NCBI RefSeq assembly: GCF_007680845.1
Contig: NZ_VEIY01000004.1
Coordinates: forward strand, 266,410 to 330,409
Direction: 5' to 3'
Length of the DNA: 64,000 nt
Source of the DNA: Curtobacterium pusillum
GTDB taxonomy: Bacteria > Actinomycetota > Actinomycetes > Actinomycetales > Microbacteriaceae
Every line of letters starts with the position of its first letter. Position 1 is the stretch's first letter. The position numbers were made by a program, and so were the translations under genes. Below the pieces are notes generated by a model. The model was not told the DNA's origin and did no database searches. It worked only from the letters and a program-made list of their open reading frames with translations. Below, one piece after another: positions 51,601-59,947 of this stretch.

Positions 51601-52674
51601 ATGACCGAGATCCGCGTGCGCCCGATGCTCGACGTCCGCCGCATCTACGCGGAAGCCGCTGCGCTCGAACTGCCGCGCGGACAGGAGATCGTCGAGCGCT
51701 GGCCCGACGCAGAGATCGTGCCCGTCGCGTCGCACTGGAACATCCCCGAGGTCCACGGCGACGAACGCAACGTGCAGCGCTGGGTCCGCATCAAGACCGA
51801 GGCGCTCGTGCTCGGCGTGAAGAAGTCGCTCGTGACCCGGCCGAACGGGCGCTCCGCCGACTTCATCGCCCCGTCCACCGCGAACGGCTGCGCGATGGCG
51901 TGTGCCTACTGCTACGTGCCACGCCGGAAGGGCTACAGCAACCCGGTCACCGTGTTCGCGAACATCGACCAGATCACCAAGCACGTCGCCCGGAACATCG
52001 CGAAGCAGGGCCCGAAGACCGAACCGAACCAGTGCGACCCGGACGCCTGGGTGTACGACATCGGCGAGAACAGCGACTGCTCGGTGGACGCGATGATCAG
52101 TGAGAACGTGCGGGACCTCTGCGACCTGTTCCGGATGAGCCCCACCGCGAAGGCATCGTTCGCGACGAAGTACGTCAACCGCGACCTGCTCGACTGGGAC
52201 CCGATGGGGCGCACCCGCATCCGGTTCTCGCTCATGCCGCACGAGACCGCCAAGGTCACCGACATCCGGACGACGCCGGTCGCCGAGCGGATCGCCGCGG
52301 TCAACGACTTCGTCGACGCCGGGTACGAGGTCCACCTCAACTTCTCGCCGGTCATCCTGACGCCGACGTGGGAGTCCGACTGGGCCGAGCTCCTCCGGCA
52401 GGTCGACGACGTGCTGTCGCCGGCGGCGAAGGAGCAGCTCGCGGCCGAGGTGATCTTCCTCACGCACAACCAGCCGCTGCACGAGGTCAACCTCGGGTGG
52501 CACCCCAAGGCCGAGGAACTGCTGTGGCGTCCGGACCTGCAGGAGCAGAAGGTGTCGCAGAACGGCGCCGTCAACGTCCGGTACCGGTCGGGCATGAAGG
52601 GGCAGCTCGTCGAGCGCTTCCGCGAACTGGTCGCCGAGCACCTGCCGGCGTGCCGGATCCGCTACGCCTTCTGA
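51601..52674 (+). CDS. radical SAM spore photoproduct lyase (SPL) family protein
   Basis: A 357-residue radical SAM enzyme with the 4Fe-4S triad CxxxCxxC at Cys97, Cys101 and Cys104 (GCAMACAYC), then YVPRRKGYSNPVTVFANID and LNFSPVILTPTWE. The SPL family repairs spore-type thymine lesions, but this lineage does not form endospores, so the role is uncertain. ATG 51601 begins MTEIRVRPML. Its last ten codons, including the stop, lie in a 30-bp segment repeated at 53749. Confidence 0.88.
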   Translation: MTEIRVRPMLDVRRIYAEAAALELPRGQEIVERWPDAEIVPVASHWNIPEVHGDERNVQRWVRIKTEALVLGVKKSLVTRPNGRSADFIAPSTANGCAMACAYCYVPRRKGYSNPVTVFANIDQITKHVARNIAKQGPKTEPNQCDPDAWVYDIGENSDCSVDAMISENVRDLCDLFRMSPTAKASFATKYVNRDLLDWDPMGRTRIRFSLMPHETAKVTDIRTTPVAERIAAVNDFVDAGYEVHLNFSPVILTPTWESDWAELLRQVDDVLSPAAKEQLAAEVIFLTHNQPLHEVNLGWHPKAEELLWRPDLQEQKVSQNGAVNVRYRSGMKGQLVERFRELVAEHLPACRIRYAF

Positions 52675-52675
52675 C
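52646..52675. repeat. 30-bp direct repeat, left copy
   Basis: It begins CGGCGTGCCGGATCCGC and ends TTCTGAC. It includes the SPL stop TGA and matches the right copy at all 30 bases. Confidence 0.95.
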
Positions 52676-52689
52676 CTCCCCGGTGTGCA

Positions 52690-52717
52690 CAGGATCGGTA
52701 CATGTGTACCGGTTCTG
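52690..52717. promoter_or_regulatory. 28-bp operator-like palindrome upstream of the nucleotidyltransferase gene
   Basis: The core CGGTACA/TGTACCG (7-bp arms, two-base centre) extends to 13-base arms with two mismatches. GTGTACAC (52717-52724) and GTGTGCAC (52683-52690) are further half-sites. It is 25 bases from the start codon and suited to autoregulation. Confidence 0.75.
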
Positions 52718-52742
52718 TGTACACTCGTCGCAGGAGGAGACG

Positions 52743-53336
52743 ATGCAGCTCACGCAACCGCTCGCCACACTGGTCGGGCCGACGCAGGCGAACGCCCTGC
52801 GAGTGCTCTCGCGCACCGACGCCGGCATGACCGGGCGCCAGGTGTCTCGCGTCGCCGGTGCCGCGCAGCACACCGGGATCAAGCGAGCACTCGACAAGTT
52901 GGAGCAGGTCGGGCTCGTCCAGGTCGAGCGGGGGCTCCAGCACTCGTCCTACCGCGTCAACCGAGAACACCTGCTCTGGCCCGCCGTCGAGCTGAGCCTC
53001 AGAGCTGGGGACGAGCTCGAGCGACGCATCGCGGCGTTCGTCGAGGATGCCGACGCCGGTGTGCTCTCGGTGTCGATCTTCGGCTCGCTGGCGCGGGGGA
53101 CGGCGACCGAGTCCTCCGACGTCGACCTGCTGGTGGTGTTCGCGGACGGTGTGGACACCGAGGTGGTCGTGCGACTCGGCGATCTCGTCCGCCGGTGGAC
53201 GGGTAACGAGTGCCAGGTCTTCGACGTCACGCGTGCCGATCTCCGTCGGTTCGTGGCGGAAGGGGACCCGCTCGTCGGGTCCTGGCGGGACGAAGCGCGG
53301 ACCGTCTTCGGACCGGACGTCCGGTCCCTGCTCTGA
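52743..53336 (+). CDS. nucleotidyltransferase-domain protein with winged helix (MNT-like, candidate antitoxin)
   Basis: A 197-residue protein. A winged-helix region is in residues about 12-75 (TGRQVSRVAGAAQHTGIKRALDKLEQVGLV). The minimal nucleotidyltransferase core has FGSLARG and the paired Asp in SSDVDLL (Asp126, Asp128), the GS-x10-DxD catalytic pattern. MNT proteins often pair with HEPN proteins, and in some systems AMPylate and silence the toxin. GGAGGAG lies just before ATG 52743. Its TGA overlaps the next ATG (TGATG). Confidence 0.85.
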   Translation: MQLTQPLATLVGPTQANALRVLSRTDAGMTGRQVSRVAGAAQHTGIKRALDKLEQVGLVQVERGLQHSSYRVNREHLLWPAVELSLRAGDELERRIAAFVEDADAGVLSVSIFGSLARGTATESSDVDLLVVFADGVDTEVVVRLGDLVRRWTGNECQVFDVTRADLRRFVAEGDPLVGSWRDEARTVFGPDVRSLL

Positions 53337-53734
53337 TGGTCGGACGCGTCCGCGCCGTCGACAGCCGCGCGGTGGGCATGCGCCGTGACGAGGCGCTCGC
53401 GTACCTCGAGGTCGCCCGCCTCCTGGCGGATTCGTCGGACCACGCCGACTGGAAGGCTTCGGGGGCGAACGCCGTGCTCGGCGGCATCGCGGCGTCGGAC
53501 GCGATCTGTGGCGCGGTGCTCGGGCACCACCACGTCGGCGACGACCACGCCGCGGCGCGGCAGTTGCTCGACAGCGCGTGCTCGCCCGACCGTCGGCCAG
53601 GAGCGCACTTCAAGCGACTCACGGACGAGAAGACGCACTTCCAGTACTCGGCCTCCCGCGTCACGCAAGAACAGGCGCGCCGACTGCTGACGGCTCTCGA
53701 ACGACTCGTGGCCACGGTGGACGCCCTCCGCTGA
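53336..53734 (+). CDS. HEPN-like helical protein (candidate toxin partner)
   Basis: A 132-residue all-helical protein with the N-terminal RDEALAYLEVARLLADSS, a GGIAASDAICGAVLG helix and C-terminal HFKRLTDEKTHFQYSASRVT. The layout fits HEPN-like proteins found next to MNT genes, but the usual Rx4-6H RNase motif is not evident; EKTHFQ may be the polar site. ATG 53336 overlaps the upstream stop. Its stop is 14 bases before the right direct repeat. Confidence 0.65.
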   Translation: MVGRVRAVDSRAVGMRRDEALAYLEVARLLADSSDHADWKASGANAVLGGIAASDAICGAVLGHHHVGDDHAAARQLLDSACSPDRRPGAHFKRLTDEKTHFQYSASRVTQEQARRLLTALERLVATVDALR

Positions 53735-53748
53735 GACGGCCGTGCCGG

Positions 53749-53778
53749 CGGCGTGCCGGATCCGCTACGCCTTCTGAC
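53749..53778. repeat. 30-bp direct repeat, right copy
   Basis: Identical to 52646-52675. On the minus strand it carries the last codons and TAG of the TetR gene, which implies that the original locus had convergent SPL and TetR genes sharing this sequence. Confidence 0.95.
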
Positions 53779-54436
53779 GTGACGGCCGGTGCCGCTCGGC
53801 CATGGCCCGACGGACCTGGTCCCCGCGCAGCGGCGGACCGGACAGCGGGGTCCGCGGCACCCCGGGTGCCCGGAACCCGTCGAGCACCAGGTCCACCCAC
53901 CGTCCGTACGCCGTCGGCGCCACCCGGCCGAAGGTGCGGATCGTCTCGGCGATCGACAACTGCAGGACCGCGACGTCGGCCAGTGCCGCGTCGGACCGGA
54001 CGACGCCGGCCGCCTGCCCCGCGGCGAACAGCCCGTCGATCCCGTCCTGCACGGCGACGCGGAGCGCCAGCAGCCCCGGTGCTTCGCGGTAGTCGGTCGT
54101 CATGAGCTCGCTGAACCCGGTGCGCCTGGCCTCGATCGACGCGGTCTCCCGGACGAACGTCGCGAATCCCGCCCACGGGTCCGTCGCCGACAACTCGAGG
54201 CACCGCTCGACGAGGTCGAGCACCTCCTGCATCGGTTCGGTGAGCACCGCCTCCCACAAGGAGGCGCGGGTCGGGAAGTGCCGGTACAGCGTCGCGTTGC
54301 CGAGTCCGGCTGCGACCGCGATCGGTTCGAGTGGAGCCTGGAGGCCGTGGTCGGTGAACGCGGACCGGGCCGCGTCGACGAGGGACTGACGGTTGCGCGC
54401 GACGTCGCGTCGCAGCGGGCGCGGGTCGTCGGTCAT
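53765..54436 (-). CDS. TetR family transcriptional regulator
   Basis: A 223-residue TetR protein. The HTH is near residues 12-55 (NRQSLVDAARSAFTDHG, then AGLGNATLYRHFPTRASLWEAVL). The ligand domain ends RPSRQKA. The ATG at 54436 faces the divergent DoxX gene across 95 bases with two palindromes, a common regulator-target pair. The last codons lie in the 30-bp repeat. Confidence 0.88.
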   Translation of the reverse strand: MTDDPRPLRRDVARNRQSLVDAARSAFTDHGLQAPLEPIAVAAGLGNATLYRHFPTRASLWEAVLTEPMQEVLDLVERCLELSATDPWAGFATFVRETASIEARRTGFSELMTTDYREAPGLLALRVAVQDGIDGLFAAGQAAGVVRSDAALADVAVLQLSIAETIRTFGRVAPTAYGRWVDLVLDGFRAPGVPRTPLSGPPLRGDQVRRAMAERHRPSRQKA

Positions 54437-54466
54437 GTCGCCAGCGTAGTTCGGCCGCTCGGGAAT

Positions 54467-54511
54467 ACGGGGAGTGGTCCCCGGTTTGAAACGGGGACTG
54501 TTGTCCGTTTC
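54467..54511. promoter_or_regulatory. two operator-like palindromes between TetR and DoxX genes
   Basis: CGGGGA/TCCCCG (54468-54483) and GAAACGG/CCGTTTC (54488-54511) share an ACGGGGA core repeated 24 bp apart. They fit a TetR repressor binding two sites. Confidence 0.6.
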
Positions 54512-54531
54512 GTCATCACCAGGAGCCTCCC

Positions 54532-54879
54532 GTGCACATCGCCGCCATCGTCCTCTCGCTCGTCCTCGCCCTCGCCATGCTCGGTTCCGGAGTGATGAAG
54601 CTCATCCGGAACCCACGCATCGTCGCCTCGATGGAGGCCGTGCACGTCACGCCTGGTCAGATGACCGTCCTCGGACTGCTCGAGGTCGCCGCGACCGTCG
54701 GCCTGGTCGTCGGGCTCTGGTGGACGCCGCTCGCCATCGCGGCCGCTATCGGTGCCGTGGTCTACTTCGCCGGTGCCGTGATCGCACACCTGCGTGCGCA
54801 CGACCGTGACCTCCAGGGCGCGGTCGTCCTGCTGGTGCTCGCGGTCGCGACGCTCGTGGTGCTGCTGCTCGCGCTGTAG
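54532..54879 (+). CDS. DoxX family membrane protein
   Basis: A 115-residue protein with four hydrophobic helices (MHIAAIVLSLVLALAMLGSGVMKL; TVLGLLEVAATVGLVVGLW; and two more), matching DoxX-like proteins of unknown exact function in redox or envelope stress. The start is GTG 54532 with AGGAG at 54521-54525. It is probably repressed by the divergent TetR protein. Confidence 0.87.
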   Translation: MHIAAIVLSLVLALAMLGSGVMKLIRNPRIVASMEAVHVTPGQMTVLGLLEVAATVGLVVGLWWTPLAIAAAIGAVVYFAGAVIAHLRAHDRDLQGAVVLLVLAVATLVVLLLAL

Positions 54880-54905
54880 CCGGCCACCGACCTGCGCCGG
54901 CCGCC

Positions 54906-56003
54906 TCAGGGGATGAGGCGGTCGGCGCGGTACCGGGCGAACAGGTCGGTGAACGCCCGCTCGGTCCGCCGGTACCCGGTGAACCCGGCCTCGCGGCTCT
55001 TGCTCATGTCGGTGACCACCTCCATCGCCCGGCCGAGGTCGGCGTCGGTGTGCCACCACGATGCGAGCCGCGCGATGTCCGCCTCGACCAGGCTGTGCCG
55101 CTCCGCGATCCCGGCCCACTCCGGTTCGTGGGGCACCATCTGCTCCTCGAGGGGCCTGATCCGGTCCGTGTAGCCGACGACGCGGGCGGGATCGACGCCG
55201 AGGTCCGCTGCGAGCCGCGGCCACATCCAGCGCCAGCGGAACACGTCGCCGTCGACGATGTTGAACGCCTCGTCCGCACCTTCGGGCGACGTCGCCGCCC
55301 AGACCATGTGCTCGGCGAGGAGGCCGGCGTCGGTCATGTCCGTCAGGCCGTTCCACTGCGCCTCGCTCCCAGGGAAGACGAAGTCGAGGCCGAGCTCCTT
55401 GGCCAACGTCGCCTGCACCGCGATCGTCAGCCCCATGTTCATCGCGTTGCCGACCGCGTGGCCGATCACGGTGTGGGAGCGGTGCACGGACCAGGTGAAG
55501 CCCTGGCGCTCGGCGGCGGCGAACAGCTCGTCCTCCTGCGCGTAGTAGAAGTTCGGGGTGTCGAGCCGGGGCTCCTCCTCGTGGAAGGGCGTGTCCGGCA
55601 TCTCGCCCGCGGCGTACGCCTCGAACGGGCCGAGGTAGTGCTTCAGCCCGGTCACGAGCGCGACGTGCTCGAGCGGAGCGTGGGACAGGGCGGCGAGCAG
55701 GTCACGGACCATGGCGCCGTTCACGCGGATGTTCTCGGCCTCGGTCTCCTGGCGCTGCCACGCGGTGAAGAAGACGTGCGTCGGCTGCTCCCCGGCGAGT
55801 GCGACGCCGAGCGAGGACGGGTCGCGCAGGTCGGCGGCGACGGTCCGCACGCCGTCCCGGGCGATCGGGCGGCGGGAGAGCGCGGTGACCCGCCACCCGT
55901 CGGCGAGCAGGTGGTCGACGAGCGCCGAGCCGGTGATGCCGCTGGCGCCCACGACGAGGGCGTGGTGGTCGGTGGACTGCGGAGTGGTGTCGTCGAGTGT
56001 CAT
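54906..56003 (-). CDS. SDR family oxidoreductase, progesterone 5-beta-reductase/iridoid synthase-like (PRISE)
   Basis: A 365-residue extended SDR. The N-terminal ALVVGASGITGSALVDHLLADG gives the Rossmann glycines, and HVALVTGLKHYLGPFEAYA and FYYAQEDELF are marks of the PRISE group, which reduces activated C=C bonds. Active-site Lys and Tyr are in LKHYLG and FYYAQED. ATG 56003 begins MTLDDTTPQ. It follows the CPBP protease gene on the same strand with a 23-base gap. Confidence 0.87.
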   Translation of the reverse strand: MTLDDTTPQSTDHHALVVGASGITGSALVDHLLADGWRVTALSRRPIARDGVRTVAADLRDPSSLGVALAGEQPTHVFFTAWQRQETEAENIRVNGAMVRDLLAALSHAPLEHVALVTGLKHYLGPFEAYAAGEMPDTPFHEEEPRLDTPNFYYAQEDELFAAAERQGFTWSVHRSHTVIGHAVGNAMNMGLTIAVQATLAKELGLDFVFPGSEAQWNGLTDMTDAGLLAEHMVWAATSPEGADEAFNIVDGDVFRWRWMWPRLAADLGVDPARVVGYTDRIRPLEEQMVPHEPEWAGIAERHSLVEADIARLASWWHTDADLGRAMEVVTDMSKSREAGFTGYRRTERAFTDLFARYRADRLIP

Positions 56004-56026
56004 CGACGTGCCCAACACTCGTCGCC

Positions 56027-56845
56027 TTACTGGTGTTCCCCGGGCCGGGAGACGCGTCCTGTGACGAAGAACAGGGCCACGAGGCCGAGGACCGGGTAGA
56101 GGAAGCTGAAGATCCCGGCGAAGCCGATGAGCCCCGCGTCGCCCGACGTCGCGGAGGTCGCGTCGACGCCGCCGGTCGCGAGGATCGTCGTCGGGTCGGT
56201 GGCGGCGTGGAGGAGCATGGCCGGGACGATGCTGCCCGTGACGCGCATCGACAGGTAGAGCATGATGCCGACGCCGAAGGTGTAGAAGACCGTCAGCGCG
56301 ACGGCGAGCGGCGCTGCCCCACCGATCCCGTTCACGGCGTGCATCAGGCCGAAGAGCACCGCGGACAGCAGCGCGACCGTGCGTTCGGTGTGGTGACCGC
56401 GGCGGAGGAGGGTGACGGCGACCCCACGGGCGATGAGCTCTTCCGTGAACCCGACGCAGAGCCCGAGGAACAGCACCGCGAGGACGACCTCGACCGAGTA
56501 CGCCGACCAGTTCGTGGCGACGACCCGGACCACGATCGGGATGATCAGCAGCGCGACCGCGATCCACATCCACCGTCGCCCGGGGACCGGTTGCCGCCCG
56601 AAGACCTCGCGGCCCCAGCCGAGCGAGCGGACGAACACCCAGGTGAGCAGTCCCATCACCAGGATCGGCAACGCGACCCCGATGACGACCGGACCGGGCG
56701 TCGCGAGCAACTCGCGCGAGCCCGTCCCGCGAGCGAGCGTGTGCGCGTTCACCCAACCCAGTCCCTCGTAGACGGCGAGGTAGACGACGACGACGAGGAC
56801 GGCGCGCCACCAACCGCCGCGGTCCCAGAACCGCTGCCAGCTCAC
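56027..56845 (-). CDS. CPBP family intramembrane metalloprotease
   Basis: A 272-residue membrane protein with about seven hydrophobic segments. The abortive-infection/CAAX-like motifs are EE (GFTEELIARG), a His region (FGLMHAVNG) and a late LLHAATD. Such proteases trim prenylated or other membrane proteins or process immunity peptides; the target is unknown. GTG 56845 overlaps the TGA of the DUF gene upstream (GTGA). Confidence 0.88.
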   Translation of the reverse strand: MSWQRFWDRGGWWRAVLVVVVYLAVYEGLGWVNAHTLARGTGSRELLATPGPVVIGVALPILVMGLLTWVFVRSLGWGREVFGRQPVPGRRWMWIAVALLIIPIVVRVVATNWSAYSVEVVLAVLFLGLCVGFTEELIARGVAVTLLRRGHHTERTVALLSAVLFGLMHAVNGIGGAAPLAVALTVFYTFGVGIMLYLSMRVTGSIVPAMLLHAATDPTTILATGGVDATSATSGDAGLIGFAGIFSFLYPVLGLVALFFVTGRVSRPGEHQ

Positions 56846-57240
56846 CGCGGCCGCCGGATCCGGATCGGGCCCTTGGCCGTCGAGGGGTCGACGACGCTGC
56901 CGTGCTGCGTGATCTCGACCTCGCCGCGGGCCATCATGCGTCGGGCTGCCCGCCGGGCCGGCTCCATCAGGTCGCGCCAGTCGTCCGGGTCGATCGACCG
57001 GGCGACCTCGGACGGGCAGATGCTCGACGTCCGGGCCCGAGCGGCGAGGAGCTCGTCGATCCGTTGTTCGAGCGCGCGGTCGGTGGCGTCCACCCCGTGC
57101 TTCCGGCACGCGGCGGAGCACCACTTCGCCTCGGGCGCCGCTGACGACGGCATCCGGCGCCCGCACGAGGCGCAGGTGCGTTCCGCGTGCGCCGACTCCG
57201 ACGCGTCGGCGTCGGCAGCTGTCCTGATCGCTCGTCCCAC
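56842..57240 (-). CDS. DUF2256 and DUF3253 domain-containing protein
   Basis: A 132-residue protein. The N-terminal zinc motif (ERTCASCGRRMPSS, then WCSAACRKHG) is DUF2256-like and the C-terminal half (EVARSIDPDDWRDLMEPARRAARRMMARGEVEITQHG) is DUF3253. It may bind DNA or RNA, and the function is unknown. GTG 57240 lies just after GGAGGG, so spacing is tight. It is coupled to the CPBP gene and divergent from GH13. Confidence 0.82.
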   Translation of the reverse strand: MGRAIRTAADADASESAHAERTCASCGRRMPSSAAPEAKWCSAACRKHGVDATDRALEQRIDELLAARARTSSICPSEVARSIDPDDWRDLMEPARRAARRMMARGEVEITQHGSVVDPSTAKGPIRIRRPR

Positions 57241-57306
57241 CCCTCCATCCTGCTCTCCCTGTCCGCTTCCGTACGCGGCCCAGGCGCCGCTGGCAGCATC
57301 GGGTCG

Positions 57307-58647
57307 GTGAACCCCGCCGACAGTGCACCCGACCGAGCCCCCGAACCCGCCTGGGTCGAGCACGCGATGTGGTGGCACGTGTACCCGCTCGGCTTCGTCG
57401 GCGCGGACGTGCGCCCCGGGACCGCCGTGCCGGACCGCTCCGTCGACCACCGACTGGGACGGATCGCCGGGTGGCTGGACCACGTCGTCGACCTCGGCCT
57501 GAACGGCCTGCTGCTCGGGCCGGTGTTCGCCAGCTCCACCCACGGGTACGACACCGTCGACCACTTCCGGATCGACCCCCGGCTCGGCGACGACGACGAC
57601 TTCGACCGACTCGTGACCGCTGCGCACGATCGGGGCGTGCGGGTCCTGCTCGACGGGGTGTTCAACCACGTCGGTCGCGAGCACCCGGCGTTCCGTGCAC
57701 TCGGCGCCGACGGGCCGGACGCGCCGACGGCCGACCTCTTCGCGGTGGACTGGGTCGGGTGGCAGCCCGGGGACCCCGTACGCACCGGGAACTTCGAGGG
57801 CCACGACATCCTCGTCGCGCTCGACCACGGCAGCCGCGCCACCGAGGACCTGGTCGTCGAGGTGATGACGCACTGGCTCCGTCGTGGGATCGACGGCTGG
57901 CGTCTCGACGCCGCCTACGCCGTGCCGCCGGCGTTCTGGGCACGGGTGCTGCCGCGGGTCCGGGAGCGCTTCCCGGAGGCGTGGTTCAGCGGCGAGGTGA
58001 TCCACGGCGACGCGGCCACGATCGCACGGGAGTCGACCATGGACTCGCTGACGCAGTACGAACTGTGGCAGGGCATCTGGCACGGCATCGCCGACGGCAA
58101 CTGCTTCGAGCTCGGGCACGCCATCGAGCGGCACGACGCCCTGCTGGAGACGTTCGTTCCCACCACCTTCGTCGGCAACCACGACGTCACCCGGATCGCG
58201 AGCGCCGTGGGGGAGCGGTTCGCCGAGCACGCCGCAGCGGTGCTGTTCACGGTTGCCGGCACACCCGTCGTCTACGCAGGTGACGAGTACGGCTGGACCG
58301 GGGTGAAGGAGGACCGCGAGGGCGGTGACGACGCCGTCCGCCCGGCCTTCCCGGAGGTCCCGCCCGAGGCGGCGCCGATCACGCACGCGCACGAGGCACT
58401 CATCGCGCTGCGGCGTCGCAACCCGTGGCTGCACCGGGCCCACACCGACGTGGTGCACCTCTCGAACACGGCGGTCGTCCTGCGGACGGCGACCGCTGAC
58501 GCCGCCGTGGTGACCGCCCTGAACCTGGCGGACGACCCCGTCGAGGTGCCCGCGGCCGATGCGACGCGGGTGGAGGCGGGCGGAGGCGACGTCGAGGACG
58601 GGACCCTGCGCCTCCCGGCTGCCGGCTGGGCCGTCGTCACCCGCTGA
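57307..58647 (+). CDS. alpha-amylase family glycoside hydrolase (GH13)
   Basis: A 446-residue, cytosolic GH13 enzyme. Conserved regions are DGVFNH (116-121), GWRLDAAYAV with nucleophile Asp201, FSGEV with acid/base Glu230, and FVGNHD with Asp293. The substrate could be maltodextrin or trehalose-like glucosides. The start is GTG 57307. A long hairpin follows its stop. Confidence 0.9.
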   Translation: MNPADSAPDRAPEPAWVEHAMWWHVYPLGFVGADVRPGTAVPDRSVDHRLGRIAGWLDHVVDLGLNGLLLGPVFASSTHGYDTVDHFRIDPRLGDDDDFDRLVTAAHDRGVRVLLDGVFNHVGREHPAFRALGADGPDAPTADLFAVDWVGWQPGDPVRTGNFEGHDILVALDHGSRATEDLVVEVMTHWLRRGIDGWRLDAAYAVPPAFWARVLPRVRERFPEAWFSGEVIHGDAATIARESTMDSLTQYELWQGIWHGIADGNCFELGHAIERHDALLETFVPTTFVGNHDVTRIASAVGERFAEHAAAVLFTVAGTPVVYAGDEYGWTGVKEDREGGDDAVRPAFPEVPPEAAPITHAHEALIALRRRNPWLHRAHTDVVHLSNTAVVLRTATADAAVVTALNLADDPVEVPAADATRVEAGGGDVEDGTLRLPAAGWAVVTR

Positions 58648-58655
58648 ACCGCAAC

Positions 58656-58721
58656 GAGACTCGGGCTGGGCGACAGATCTCGCGTGTGGGAACACGAGAA
58701 GTGTCGCTCAGCCCGAGTCTC
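58656..58721. terminator. 66-base near-continuous hairpin between convergent GH13 and permease genes
   Basis: The 20-bp arms GAGACTCGGGCTGGGCGACA (58656-58675) and its complement (58702-58721) match but for one wobble. Inside, TCTCG/CGAGA and GTGT/ACAC arms continue the stem. It is long for a terminator and looks like a mobile or dispersed palindrome. Confidence 0.75.
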
Positions 58722-58765
58722 GGGCCGGCCGGCCGGGCCGGCCAGCCGGGCCGGCCGCGCGACCG

Positions 58766-59947
58766 CTACTTGCGCGCGGACGCCGCCCGGCGCTTGTTGA
58801 ACACGTCGAACGCGACCGCGGCGAGCAGCACCAGGCCCTTGATGAGCGACTGGAACTCCGTCCCGACACCGAGGATCGACATGCCGTTGTTCAGGATGCC
58901 GATGATGAGACCACCGACGATCGCTCCCGGCACGGTGCCGATGCCGCCGGTCACGGCCGCGCCACCGATGAACACCGCGGCGATGGCGTCGAGCTCGAAC
59001 CCGTTGCCCGCACTCGGCGACGCGAGGTTGAGCTGGCCCGTGAACACCACGCCGGCCAGGGCCGAGATGACACCCATGTTGACGAAGAGCAGGAACGTGA
59101 CCCGCTTCGTCTTCACGCCGGACAGCTGCGCGGCGAGGGCGTTGCCGCCGATGGCGTAGATGTGGCGGCCGAACACCGCGCTCCGCATGACCACGGAGTA
59201 CACGACGACGAGCAGTCCGAGGATCACGAGGACGATCGGCGTGCCGTTGTAGCTCGCGAGCAGCAGGGCCACGTAGATGACCAGCACCACGCCGAACGCC
59301 AGCTTGACGATGAACCACGGGAAGGGCTCGCTCTCGAGCTGGTACTTCCGGCGGGTGGCGCGACCACGGAACGCGACGACCACCATGACGGCCGCGGCGG
59401 CGAAGCCGAGGATCATCGTGAGCGGCTCGTAGCCCGAGGTCCCGAAGGTCGGCAGGAAGCCGGAACCGAGCGACCGGAAGCCGTTCGGGAACGGCGAGAT
59501 CTGCTGGTTCTGCAGGGCGATCTGGGCGGCACCGCGGAAGGCGAGCATGCCCGCCAGGGTCACGATGAACGCCGGGATCCCGAAGTAGGCGATCCAGAAG
59601 CCCTGCCAGGCACCGACGAGCGCGCCGATCACGAGGCAGAGGACCACGGCCACCGGCCAGGGCAGCCCCCACTGCGTGATCATCACGCCCGCCATCGCAC
59701 CCGTGAAGGCGACGACCGACCCGACGGAGAGGTCGATGTGCCCGGCGATGATGACCATCACCATGCCGATGGCGAGGATGAGGATGTAGCTGTTCTGGAC
59801 GATCAGGTTCGAGACGTTGATCGGGGCGAGGGTGATGCCGTTCGTCGTCACCTGGAAGAAGATGACGATGACGATCAGCGCGATGAACAGGCCGATCTGT
59901 CGGAGCTGCCCGGTGAGGTAGCCGGCGGCGGACTTAAGCGCGTTCAT
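58766..59947 (-). CDS. mmsB: multiple monosaccharide ABC transporter permease
   Basis: A 393-residue permease of the XylH/GguB type with about ten segments and the family stretch [22 protein letters not shown] 59947 overlaps the 3' end of the ATPase gene by 14 bases, so it is coupled. It works with the ATPase and the ChvE-like binding protein to import aldoses such as arabinose, galactose or xylose. Confidence 0.93.
   Translation of the reverse strand: MNALKSAAGYLTGQLRQIGLFIALIVIVIFFQVTTNGITLAPINVSNLIVQNSYILILAIGMVMVIIAGHIDLSVGSVVAFTGAMAGVMITQWGLPWPVAVVLCLVIGALVGAWQGFWIAYFGIPAFIVTLAGMLAFRGAAQIALQNQQISPFPNGFRSLGSGFLPTFGTSGYEPLTMILGFAAAAVMVVVAFRGRATRRKYQLESEPFPWFIVKLAFGVVLVIYVALLLASYNGTPIVLVILGLLVVVYSVVMRSAVFGRHIYAIGGNALAAQLSGVKTKRVTFLLFVNMGVISALAGVVFTGQLNLASPSAGNGFELDAIAAVFIGGAAVTGGIGTVPGAIVGGLIIGILNNGMSILGVGTEFQSLIKGLVLLAAVAFDVFNKRRAASARK

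Larger units (their letters stand above)
52646..53778. mobile_element. candidate mobile cassette: nucleotidyltransferase and HEPN-like genes between direct repeats
   Basis: Perfect 30-bp direct repeats (52646-52675 and 53749-53778) bound a 1.1-kb unit with an operator-like palindrome and two overlapping genes. The left copy completes the SPL gene and the right copy supplies the last codons and stop of the convergent TetR gene. Removing one copy plus the unit rejoins the two neighbours with overlapping 3' ends. No integrase, transposase or inverted termini are seen, so the mechanism is open. Confidence 0.5.
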
